A stretch of DNA of 64,000 nucleotides. Source: Corydoras sp. C115. Lineage: Eukaryota > Chordata > Actinopteri > Siluriformes > Callichthyidae. The stretch lies in NCBI GenBank assembly GCA_019802505.1, contig JAFMOC010000023.1, forward strand, positions 4,045,912 to 4,109,911. The letters run 5' to 3'. This document shows, in pieces, positions 52,805 to 62,899 of this stretch. The notes beneath the pieces were generated by a model. The model searched no databases. It was not told the DNA's origin and saw nothing but the letters and a program-made list of their open reading frames with translations. The first letter of the stretch is position 1. Each line of letters starts with the position of its first letter. A program made the translations under genes and the position numbers.

Positions 52805-53627
52805 GTTCCTGATTTGACCAGTCGGCAGAATGTCAGTGTCTGTTTGTACATTTTTGTTCTTTCTGAACAAAAGATGTACACCACCATTTTGCTCTGTCCT
52901 AAAATAAAATTTACCACACAGTTCACACTTTAAACTTTAACCTTTGTTTCATGACATTGTATGACACTTAAAAAAACAGGTAATACTCAAGGTGAAAGTC
53001 AAGTGCAGTTTTATTAGAACAAATACTTTGTCAGAAACGGAAGCAAAGGTTCTGAATATACATGTGCTTAAATATACAAAATGGCCACCTAGCAGCAAGC
53101 TGAGAGAAACCAGTCTAGTTTTCAGGAGTAGAACTACATGTATTAAACGTAACATAGCTCCCCCTCTGACAGGCGGCTCTCGACGGTAGCTCACCCTGGG
53201 AGGAGACAGACACAGGTTTAAGCAAAAATTATGAAAAGTGGGTGAAATTCTGTAAGAGGCTGGCTGTGGTAGTCTGTATGAAACAGGAGTGATTTGTATT
53301 AGCATTTCAAAAAAGTCTGATGAACCTGGGACTTCTTGCTTGGAAATTTTTATTTTAGATCTCTTGATGACAACCATACCATTAGGTCTGGAGGATAGCA
53401 CATGTCTTCAATGTCAGTTAACTTGAATAGTCTATCTCCTGATATCCCTTTGAAGTGTTACATATGCATCTTCCCTACTTTGTTCACTGCTTTTCATCCA
53501 TTTGTCAACTGCTGGAACTGAGAAAGTATCACCTATCCAGGGGAACTATAGGAGATAAAAACCTAGAACACACTGGAATGGAGTGATGTCAGTGGAGGAA
53601 CTAACCAATGAATTCTAGTTCAAGTTC
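52802..53627 (-). other. Unassigned, possibly LTR-element derived
   Basis: A minus-strand frame of 150 codons (52949-53401) contains no recognised domain. Minus-strand text near 53420-53520 resembles a damaged coding end (KWMKSSEQSREDAYVTLQ). GACAGGCGGCTCTCGACGG near 53175 is GC-rich and LTR-like. Evidence is too thin for a family call. Confidence 0.25.
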
Positions 53628-53686
53628 AAGTAATTTATTTATATAGCGCTTTTTACAACAGTACATTTTCACATAGTGTCAGGTTG
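53628..53686 (-). mobile_element. L2 3' tail, antisense, cut by an LTR element
   Basis: TTCAAGTAATTTATTTATAT and GCGCTTTTTACAACAGTACA match the L2 3' terminus in reverse. The match stops where TGTCAGGTTGGGAG begins. With the antisense L2 body at 56873-60560 it probably formed one internally deleted copy before the LTR element arrived. Confidence 0.8.
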
Positions 53687-54060
53687 GGAGTGCTAGGCCA
53701 CTCCCCCCTGTTTTCTTATTTTCGTTTTTTTGCTGTTTAGGGTTCCCGTAGGTAGGGCCCATTCCCTTGAGCTGGGATTGGGTCCCACCTGATCACATGT
53801 GGCCTGCTGACTACACTTAAAGTGCACATGCGCCCTGAGTCAGCAGGCCAGCATTGTATATATATCTATATGTAGTTCGTTGGGTTACGTCAGGTGTTTT
53901 CGGTGGTGTATTTTATGGTTTTGTTAGAGTTTGCTCCAGGCACGTCCTGCCGTGCCTTCAGCAGTGTTCCCACTGATTTCAGCAATAAATATTCTCGTTG
54001 TCTGCTTACCTGGATGCCTGGCTTGCTCCTTTTACACCACACCGCACCGCTCCACCCGTA
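53687..54060 (+). repeat. LTR, left copy
   Basis: Begins TGTCAGGTTGGGAGTGCTAG. Includes GAGCTGGGATTGGGTCCCAC, TGATCACATGTGGCCTGCTG, CTATATGTAGTTCGTTGGG and a polyadenylation-like AATAAA in CAGCAATAAATATTCTCG, followed by CTTTTACACCACACCGCACC. The same order recurs at 56429-56872. The AATAAA places LTR sense on the + strand. The exact end was not fixed. Confidence 0.75.
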
Positions 54061-54348
54061 TTTAACAGATCGCTCTCAGTCGGCGATCCGCTGCGCGCCG
54101 TAAGAGGCGCTTTTCCTTCCGCTCAGCACCACCAGCGGCCCCTGGTCCGTGCCGTGCCGCCAGCGATCCACGCCGCGCCACCTGCACGTCTTGCAGGGTT
54201 CGGGGCATTGAGTCGGGCTAAGGGTTCCGGTCTGCGTTGGTCGCGTCCCGTCCCGAGCTGCCCGTGTTCTGTTCGGGTTGCGTCCGGTGCTCGGCTTCTG
54301 CCTCGGTAGATGAGGACTTAATACTATGCATATGCATATAGTGCTGCT

Positions 54349-55941
54349 GTGGTACTGGCCCTCTCTCTTTGTGTCCAGGAGGTGGAGAGGAGGGAGGCTG
54401 GCAGACAAGGCGAGGTGTCCAGCGTATCACCTGGGTTGCAGTTCAGTGGTTCAATGGGGAAGCAGTGGTCTTCTTTGGTCCCCGCTCAGGTCCAGTTAAC
54501 CCCTGATCTGGACCATACCATACCCGCTATGGACCGTAATTCGCCCGTGCTGGACTGTTTGCCCCTTGATCAGGACCATCCATTTCTCACTCTGGACAAT
54601 GTGCCACCCGCTCCGGACAAGGTGCTCTCTGTACTAGATGTTTTGAAGGCCGCTCAGTTGACACGGCACTCTATGCCGGTTACCCAGCATATGGACCAAG
54701 ACCGTGTGCCGATCACGCCCACTCGGGTCACCTCGGCGTTCACTCGGGTCACCTCTGTGCTCGCGTCCACTCAGATCACCTCTGCGTCCACTCGGGTCAC
54801 CTCTGCGTCCACTCGGTTCACCTCTATGGTCGCGTGTACCCCGGTTGCCCCTGTGGTCGCGTTAGTCTCTCCTGTTCCTGAGCCCGCGTTAGTCTCTCCT
54901 GTTCCTGAGCCCGCGTTAGTCTCTCCTGTACCTGAGCCCGCGTTAGTCTCTCCTGTACCTGAGCCCGCGTTAGTCTCTCCTGTACCTGAGCCCGCGTTAG
55001 TCTCTCCTGTACCTGAGCCTGCGTTAGTCTCTCCTGTACCTGAGCCCGCGTTAGTCTCTCCTGTACCTGAGCCCGCGTTAGTCTCTCCTGTACCTGAGCC
55101 CGAGTTAGTCTCTCCGGTCCCTGAGCCCGCGTTAGTCTCTCCGGTCCCTGAGCCCGCGTTGGGCTCTCCCGCACCAGAGACCACGTTGTGCTCTCCCCAC
55201 ACCGGAGTCCACGTTGTGCTCTCCCGCACCGGAGTCCGCATTGTGCTCTCCCGCACCGGAGTCCGCGTTGTGCTCTCCCGCACCGGAGTCCGCGTTGTGC
55301 TCTCCCGCACCAGAGTCCGCGTTGTACCCTCATCCTCAAGGGGTCACGTTGCCCTCGCGCTCTCAAAGGGTCACGTCGCCCCCACGTCCTCAAGGGGTCA
55401 CGTCGCCCATGCACACTCAAAGGGTCTCACCGCCGCCACGCTCACAAAGGGTCACGTCGGCTCCACATCCTTAAGGGATCACGTTGCCCTCGCGCTCTCA
55501 AATGGTTACAGCGTTCCCGTATCCTCAAAGAGTCACGTCGCCCTCGCGCTCTCAAGGGGTCACGGTGTTGTCGCGCTCACAAAGGGTCACGCCGCCCCCG
55601 CATGCTCAAGGGGTCACGCCCCCTCGCGCTCTCAAAGGGTCACGTCACCCTTGCGCTCACAAAGGGTCACGCCGCCCCCGCATGCTCAAGGGGTCACGCC
55701 CCCTTTGTGCTCTCAAAGGGTCACGCCGCCGCCGCGCTCACAAAGGGTCACGTCGGGGTGCACAGTTTTCAGGTTTCCCCCCCCACGGGTTTTTTTTTTT
55801 TTGAGATCCTCAAAGCGTCACGTCGCCCCTCGCGCTCCCAACGGGGTCTACGGATTTTGGTCCCGTCCTCCACACAAAAGGGTAACGTCGCCCCCGCATG
55901 ATCAAGGGTTTCACGCCCCCCTCGCGCTCTCAAAGGGTTAA
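54349..55941 (+). CDS. Repeat-bearing open frame of the LTR element, hypothetical protein
   Basis: 530 codons. About 165 residues of non-repetitive, Pro/Asp-rich sequence (LDHTIPAMDRNSPVLDCLPL, DNVPPAPDKVLSVLD) precede tandem 9-residue units in three blocks: VSPVPEPAL (about 11 copies), RTGVRVVLS (about 5) and PPPRSQRVT-like (many). No known domain. The unit is 27 bp, so the frame cannot be broken by unit gain or loss, and antisense frames are also open. The first ATG is within sequence that is open further upstream. A real protein is possible, with the non-repetitive head the best argument, but retroelement domains are absent. Confidence 0.3.
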   Translation: MVLALSLCVQEVERREAGRQGEVSSVSPGLQFSGSMGKQWSSLVPAQVQLTPDLDHTIPAMDRNSPVLDCLPLDQDHPFLTLDNVPPAPDKVLSVLDVLKAAQLTRHSMPVTQHMDQDRVPITPTRVTSAFTRVTSVLASTQITSASTRVTSASTRFTSMVACTPVAPVVALVSPVPEPALVSPVPEPALVSPVPEPALVSPVPEPALVSPVPEPALVSPVPEPALVSPVPEPALVSPVPEPALVSPVPEPELVSPVPEPALVSPVPEPALGSPAPETTLCSPHTGVHVVLSRTGVRIVLSRTGVRVVLSRTGVRVVLSRTRVRVVPSSSRGHVALALSKGHVAPTSSRGHVAHAHSKGLTAATLTKGHVGSTSLRDHVALALSNGYSVPVSSKSHVALALSRGHGVVALTKGHAAPACSRGHAPSRSQRVTSPLRSQRVTPPPHAQGVTPPLCSQRVTPPPRSQRVTSGCTVFRFPPPRVFFFLRSSKRHVAPRAPNGVYGFWSRPPHKRVTSPPHDQGFHAPLALSKG

Positions 55942-56330
55942 CGGCGTCCCGTTATCCCTCAAGGGGTCACACGTCGACCCCGCATGCACACAAGGGGTAA
56001 TGTAGCCCCCCGCATCCTCGAGTGGTGGTCACGTTTCACCCTCGCACATTACAAGGGAGGCATGGTCGTCGCCACGCTCACAACGGGGAGTCGCGTTCGC
56101 CCCCGCACTTCTCATAGGGATCACATCAACCCTCGCGCTCACAAGGGGTCTTGGGCACCGCCGCCCTCAAGGGGTCACGCCCCCTTTGTGCCCCCCTTTG
56201 TTGCCTCGCTGCTCACAAAATGGTCCACGATGCCCTCGCGCCTCACAAGGGGTCACGGCCGCCGCCGCGCTCACAAAGAGTCGCAACGTCGCCCGCCGCC
56301 ACACCTCTATGGTGTCACGTCGCCATCCTC
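54864..56330. repeat. Mosaic 27-bp minisatellite
   Basis: Three sequence classes share one period of 27 bp: GCGTTAGTCTCTCCTGTACC-type (54864-55165), GTTGTGCTCTCCCGCACCGG-type (55166-55325) and CTCAAAGGGTCACGTCGCCC-type (55326-56330). Units are nearly identical up to about 55780; afterwards single-base insertions and losses become frequent. Confidence 0.88.
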
Positions 56331-56428
56331 GTGTCCTTCCTACGAGTTCCTCGCCGACAATCGCGGCCATGCCCCGCCTTCTTTTCCGGGGGCCATTTGC
56401 CCCCCGGATAGTTTGTGGAGGGGCAATA

Positions 56429-56872
56429 TGTCAGGGTTGGGAGTTGCTAGGCCACTCAACCCATGTTTTTTTTATGTTTTGTTTTTTTTTTTTAGGTTCC
56501 GCGTTTTAGGGAGGTTCCCGTAGTAGGACCATCACCCTTGAGCTGGGATTGGGTCCCACCTGATCACAGGTGGCCTGCTGACTATAACTGTAAAACGTCG
56601 TGCATGCGCCCTGGAGTCAGCAGGCCGGAATTGCCTATATATAATCTATATGTAGTTCGTTGGGGTTAAGTCGGGTGTTTTCGGTCTGTGTATTTTTATG
56701 GTCTTGTTAGATTTTTGCTCCCGGCAAGTCCTGGCCGTTGCCCTTCACGCGGCGTTTTCGCTGATTTTCAGCCATAAATATTCTCGGTTATATTCTGCGC
56801 TGGCTCCGATCCTTTTACACCACCACACCGCACCGCGCAGCGCTGCCGATTCGGACGGCACGATTCGGCTGT
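56429..56872 (+). repeat. LTR, right copy, noisy
   Basis: Starts TGTCAGGGTTGGGAGTTGC and repeats the landmarks of the left LTR (GAGCTGGGATTGGGTCCCAC, TGATCACAGGTGGCCTGCTG, CTATATGTAGTTCGTTGGGG), but with many single-base insertions and homopolymer expansions. Ends where antisense L2 sequence starts (CTCAAGTGCTATGGTGAGAC). Confidence 0.72.
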
Positions 56873-59800
56873 TCTCAAGTGCTATGGTGAGACCCTAAAA
56901 ACCTGACTGAAAAAAACTTCATCGAATACGTTTATTAAGCTAGAAGATGGCGATTCAGCTGGTTGGTGAACAATATTGTTTTCTAGGATTTTAGAGACAA
57001 AAGGAAGGTGTGATATTGGTCTATAGTTGGACCGTTATTAGGAAGGATCTAAATTAGGTTTTTTTAAAATAATGGTTTTTAATGGATTGCCACACTTCAA
57101 GATTTTCGGGGACATAACCCTATTTTAAGTGATAAATTTATAAATGTTTATAACAAAGACGCCTTGTAATATTTTGGTAGGCGGACTTTACAGCAGGGTT
57201 TGTAGGTAATTGGCGTTCTAACATACAGGATGTTGTCCCTTTCGATTGTGTAATTAATGAGACAAGCTCTTTTTTTATAGGATATGGCGGTTAAAGGCGT
57301 ATTTAATCTCTTGTCTACCTATCACTATTGTCTTCTACCACTAGATTTGTCGTTAAAAATAATTGAGGGTTGATTATTGGTTATACGCAAACAACCTGCT
57401 CATTAGACTGATTTCAAGTCTTATGTTTCAAATTTAATCACTTAATAGGGATAATTTCATGAAATTCAATTGCTGCTTGAAAATGTGAGTGAATCCTGCG
57501 AATCTCTGATTAAGTAGCACTTCGCAGTTTAATTTGGCAATCGGTATAAAGAGGAATCCTTGGTTGTTTTTGTTGTTCTCTATTATTCAGATCAGATAAT
57601 ATTTAGTCTTCGCATTGCCATTGAAGTTGCCTGTCTTGTCACTTCGTCATAATGTCCTTCCATGACCAACCCTTAAATACCTCTACATTTAGTTTGTCGC
57701 AATTTACGCTCCATTGGTCTCAGTCTGTCTTGTTTTAGGGCGCAGTGTTTGGATCATTAAACCATGGAAGGATATCTTTTATCTTTAATCCTTTTTAGTT
57801 CTTAAAGTGGACACGACACTGTCTAAGGTCACAGAAAACACGTGTTTAAGGTACCTCTCTGCGTGTGTTTTCAAGTTCATCGGGTCCTGATGCTGGTTTA
57901 ATTATTAATCTATTATGTTAATTAGTAAATTATTATTTTATAAAAATTATTACATGTTAATATCCATGTGATAAATAAACTAAGTCCTAACATGTAAGTT
58001 GTACAGCGATGGTTTTACCAACTACACTTTGAGTAATGCTCCATGGAATCGAGGATGGAGTCCAAAGGCTAATTTAAATGAGTCTGAGGGGGCTTTTCAA
58101 AGTGAACATTGAAGTCACCGACTCTTTAAAGCCTTGTCTGATGAGATTCCTATGTCTAGCAGAGAAATTAAACCAAATTCTTTAATAAATTTGTCGGTAT
58201 AGGGCAGAGGACGAGGGCCCGCGTATATGATAATTAATGTTGCTATTAGATTTGGATCTATCTTCCAATGAAGATTAGCTGCTTATGTTGAGTACACAGA
58301 GCTTGCGAGCAGAAATATTTTGTCTAATACTTATTATTAAGTTTTACATTTATGCTTTCTTTATATTTGATCGTAGCTACTCCACTGTACTCGTCCACTA
58401 AGACATGGTTTATGAGCATAAGTATAACCAAGTGTGGAGAGGCATCATTTAATGCTAGGTTATTCCATTGGCCCTAACCTCAGGTATCTGTCAGACAAAA
58501 ACAATTTAGGAAAAGTTAATCCAGTTAATTAATTTTATTGAACTCTGACGCTCTGATTTTGATGACAGGGACCTAAATGTTTTAATAACCCAAGTTTTGA
58601 ACTTAAACGTGTTTCCCTTAACATTACTTAAGGTTGCTATTTGATATTAATGAGGATTTTTTTTTTGGCACACTTTTTGGTGACTCGTTTTGTTTGTGTT
58701 TTTGGTCACTGCGATACTTGATAACTGTCTTTACCATAGGATGGAACTCTAGCCTTATTGTGGGTGACGGACTCCTGGCCCCCAGTTCACAGGCAGCTGT
58801 CCTTAGGTTGACCCATTCTATCTGCTGCCTCCGGACTCCTTGGCTCTGGAATTGTCAATTTTTATTTCCTATCTGCAAGCACAAAAAACCCTATATCGGC
58901 TATGTTATGCTGGACATGAGCGCAGCACCTCCGGGAAGGATGGATGCCGTCCCATTTCAAAAGGCCAGGCCTTTCCCTCACAAAGTATGTGCACCAATTA
59001 TCAAATAAAAGGTAAACAAATGTATTGTTTCTAAGCACACTTCTAGACATCCAGCAGACCGCAGCGACCATCAACCTGCCTGTAGGATTTCGCCTTTTAG
59101 CTCACGTCTAATTGGTGGGGACCAGAGACAACCTACTTCATCAGACATCATTGCAGCGGTTCCACACACACTCTTATAACATTCAACCTTAGTAATCTCT
59201 GACCCTGCTTGAGTGGATCTTCTAGTGCCGACGTGCGATAACTTATTCTTAGAGGACATGCAGCGTTTTAGCATTAGCCAAGCACTTCGAGGTTCACACC
59301 GATTGTTCTGGAGCCCTGGCCCCCGGAATGGACCGGGACTATGAGTTGCTGGGCGTCTCTAACGGGGGTCGGCTATGAGGCACACCTGTGTCTGAGCTGG
59401 TGATGGATCAATAACACCAGAGAAACTTTTGCGCAACACGGGTACTATCAGTGGTCGTGAGCTCACTGACGTAGGGCGAAAACTGATTGGACATGTGGAT
59501 CCTAGAAGAGTGATGCTCAGTTCTGACGTCATATCGTTGCCTGGTTTCGGCAACCCCATCTTGCCCCTGCTGCGAGGGCTCTACAAGCCGGGAGATTTAG
59601 GGACTCTGATCCTGTGGGCATTCGGGCTGGCTAAAAACTGGTCCCTGACACAACCTCCTACTAAGATTGACCCTGCTTCTAAAAACACCGGAATGCGTTT
59701 TATTCTCAGAACGGATAAGTCTTCTTCCCCGCCAGACTAAGGATTAGGCTACACTGCTCGCACAGGCGAATTATCCGTAATTAAGACCGGAGGAAGGACT

Positions 59801-60560
59801 GCGATTATACATACTAATATACCAGAGGGGGAAAGCTCGCACCCCATTGTAAAGCTTATAATATAAATGAAGAAAAAAAACTTAGCTCTCGGTGGGTAGA
59901 TGGATGCTAAGGTTAATTTCCCCCGACTTGTTACAGCTGATGGTTTGAAACAAAGAAGCGCGGCACGCAGGCTGGTGCGAGTAGCCAAATTAGTTAAATC
60001 TGGTATTAGTGTCGGATGGAGAGTTGAGTCCTGAAGGTTCTCACAATGTGGCTGTGTGAAGATCAGTGGCAAGCACCAAATAAAATCTGATCCGTTAAAT
60101 CCGCCCCCCGAACAGTTGAATCCTGGCTGACAACAGATCAGGGGATGGCTCCTTTTATTAAATATAGGCTAATATTATATAAAACGAAGCGGGTAATCAA
60201 ATGGCAGCGGTTGGGTGGCAGCAAACACAACGCCCCGATAGTATAAGACAGAAAGTGCTACGCGTTAGAGGCTTATCAAACACCCTAGACAAATACACGC
60301 GATTTGGAGAGTAGTTGCAGGGAAAAAAAGCGGGAATAAATGCTTTGTTATAACGATGAGGTAGCGTGTGCCTGAAACAGACAAACCGAGAATGTAACAA
60401 AAGTAAACTAAAATTAACTCCAAAAAACACAATTTGAGTAGTTAAGCTCTAACAGCAGATAACAGCGCACCGTACGCATCTAACACACTGATCTAGCGTA
60501 GGCAGGAAGTCGTCAACACTCCAGGAAGAGGACTGGGACTTCCTTGCCCCATCCTAGGGC
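56873..60560 (-). mobile_element. Antisense L2 LINE copy (5' half to mid-RT), heavily disrupted
   Basis: This is the reverse complement of the full L2 from about 48186 back to 44750. Recognisable are the RT start (56885-57070), endonuclease region (about 58100-58500), ORF1 esterase (about 58900-59400, with GGATGGATGCCGTCCCATTT opposite the WDGIHP box) and 5' untranslated region (60000-60560). Single-base indels break every frame every few dozen bases. The 3' part between about 48186 and 49995 of the consensus is missing. Confidence 0.82.
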
Positions 60561-61109
60561 TGAAATCTGCATATTTTTTCTTTCACTGTCACGCTTGGTT
60601 CTTCCAAGTTTCAATGGGTTCTGATCGTAGGTAACTGAAGAATGGTGCGCCATCAGAAATGGAAACTATGATCGTAGTTGCTGTCTTTCGAATCCTAAAT
60701 ACACTATGGTCCAAAGTGATAGATGTCTATGTTATGAATTGATCAAGGTGCAGAGCTTCTCCATGGACATTGCCATTTTAGCCTGAAGTTCATCTCTAGA
60801 TTCCTCAAACAAGCGTGTTGTAGATCAAGATACATAAATAAATGGATATCCATGAAAAAAGGAAATAGCATTACCTTAATTACGGTCTGTTGGTTATACA
60901 AACCTGTTTTATTTACTCTTATAACAAAGGGTAAAACAAACAATAGGTCCAACTCTTCCATTAAAGTCTTAAAACCCTGGACAGTTGATTCGCGCTATAT
61001 TCACGTGAATTGATCCTGTGAGGGCTGGGGTGGGCAAAAAGATTTGTTCGAGTAGATGTGCTGAAATCAGCCCCTAGCTTCAATGAAAGAATCACTTCCG
61101 CAAAAATCC
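60561..61109. other. Unassigned sequence
   Basis: No repeat or frame recognised. The sequence lies in the noisy right part of the window. Confidence 0.3.
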
Positions 61110-61650
61110 GTCCTCTCATCTCACAGAAAAACCTGGATTAGGATCAATAAAATACTTTGCCACCTGGTTACATTTATGCTCCATAAACAGTCTTAGGGCA
61201 CTATGAGGAGGATACTAGAGCGGCGTATGACCCTACCAAAGAAAAAACATAGATTGTCAACACTTCATAATAAATATACGATGTTCCCCCAAGTCCAAAC
61301 CTTGGGAGGGACCAAGGACTCGGTGGGGGAATCCTCCTCCTGGAGCAGCCACCATCTTCCCTGGTAGCATGCAATAGAGACAGGACATCTATGTTATCAG
61401 ATGCGACCGAGCCAAATATTATGGAAGCTCCTTGTAATAAACATAAGCAGTTTATCTTCATTAAAGAAGAACACTCTAATTGACACGCAACCTTGTGTTA
61501 CCGTATTCCGCCCCTCCAGGCCGTCGTATAAGTGTTTATTAAAGAATTTTGCTAAAGTCTTTATAACATAGTGGTCTCCTCATTTGACAAGGGTGGCGGC
61601 TCTTAATTTTGGCGATTTCAGTGCTCCCGTATTGAAAACATCACTAGTTG
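61110..61650 (+). mobile_element. Scrambled L2 fragment (endonuclease region)
   Basis: CTCACAGAAAAACCTGGATT, TATGCTCCATAAACAGTCTT, GTATTCCGCCCCTCCAGGCC and GTGTTTATTAAAGAATTTTG follow 46595-46960 of the full L2. Inside, at about 61280-61345, sits an inverted piece of the L2 3' untranslated region (CCAAACCTTGGGAGGACC-like). The chimeric order is not explained by a simple insertion. Confidence 0.7.
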
Positions 61651-61794
61651 TAAATTAAGCAATAAATAATGGTCGTCAAAAATTGTTGCGAAACTCCTTT
61701 CTGTGATGTTGGCTCTTGGCTTTTGCAAGAATAATACCTGTCCTGCTTGATTTAACAAGAGATCTTGCACATGATTCAGGAGCCTTATCTATCC

Positions 61795-61890
61795 ATGGTT
61801 CCCTGGAGCAATGAGGGTTGTGATGAACCCTGATGCTCACCCTTGTAAGACCGCTCAGCTTGGGATAAAAGCGTCTACACATAAATGACC
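61795..61890. mobile_element. SINE family 2 piece, internally inverted
   Basis: TCCCTGGAGCAATGAGGGTT is in antisense orientation, but directly after it GAACCCTGATGCTCACCC and GGGATAAAAGCGTCTAC are in sense orientation. The junction therefore inverts part of the repeat. Confidence 0.6.
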
Positions 61891-62004
61891 AAATGGAAAT
61901 GGTTACTAAAGGAATATAGACCAGAGCTACTGTCCCCCTTTGCCATGTCACTGGAAGGGAAACATTCATTGTCTCTGAATGTATAATATAATATATCACT
62001 CAGA

Positions 62005-62075
62005 ATATTGACTCTAATATAATATAATATAATAATAATATAATATAATCATAACTATAAATATAATATATATAT
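62005..62075. repeat. AATAT-type simple repeat
   Basis: Degenerate AATATA and AATAAT units over about 70 bp. Confidence 0.8.
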
Positions 62076-62899
62076 AATGAAAGATAACCACTGATTGCAA
62101 ATGTTCCAACTTTCAATAGTGAGCATCCCGAGCTAAGAGTAAAAACAAGTATGTTAAACTATGAATCCTAATTCAGGCTGATGCCAGCCTGGTAACCAAG
62201 AAATCTGTTTTCACACAGCCAAAAGTTCTTTCAAGGTTTATAGGTAACTTCAGAGGGGAAGACGTTCAAACGTCTCAAATTTGCGTCATGAGGATACATG
62301 AGGAATGTTGTTGATTACTATAAGGTTTTCAACTTTTTTGTGATGTGTTGAATAAGTTGAAACAATGTGGACCACGGCAACATAAACAGGGTCAGTTAAA
62401 GTTATATATGGAGGGGCGGCTAGGACAGGAAGCCATGGACCACTATGGGTGCAGCCAATTTCGAGCCATGTAAAGCTATTCAGACGTTCCTCACAAGGCA
62501 CATTTGAAATGGTTATGCGGGTGGGCGGGGTTTTACGCACAAACTCTAGATGACATAGTAAGAACCCACACACAGCTTGCTAAAAGGACTATAGGGGGGG
62601 ACCTATACCAGGACAAAGGAAAAAAGAATTCTTCTCAGGAGATTTTGGGTTATCGCAAACCTGCGTGTGTTACTATATCCTCCTTATAAATCACAACTGT
62701 CGCGGTTATTCAGTAAAATCATAAATTCCTCTTTGAAATGAAACCGCATGACCTTCTGGGACTGGTTTATTGGAACATCAATAATACCAACAATACACTC
62801 AAAATTTAAGATAAACTAGGGGAGGGAGATAAAAATAAGGTTGCAAAATCATAGACCATTTCAATGTAATAATGTGGTTTTACTTCCCAAACTCACCAT
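62076..62899. other. Unassigned sequence
   Basis: No frame, RNA gene or repeat recognised; stops are frequent in all frames. Confidence 0.3.

Larger units (their letters stand above)
53687..56872 (+). mobile_element. LTR-flanked non-autonomous element with 27-bp minisatellite interior
   Basis: Two direct copies of a TGTCAGG-starting LTR enclose about 2.4 kb without gag, protease, RT or integrase. The interior is dominated by one 27-bp (9-codon) tandem array keeping a + strand frame open from 54349 to 55941. The element lies inside an antisense L2 remnant (tail at 53628-53686, body from 56873). Target duplication not resolvable; the right half is noisy. Confidence 0.65.

Noticed and set aside
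54771..55420. 179- and 198-codon minus-strand frames opposite the 27-bp minisatellite
   Set aside because: Mirror images of a stop-free repeat; they begin and end within the array and have no non-repetitive part.
54864..56330. Regular repeat spacing resembling a CRISPR array
   Set aside because: Units are directly adjacent with no unique spacers, the organism is a vertebrate and no cas genes are present.
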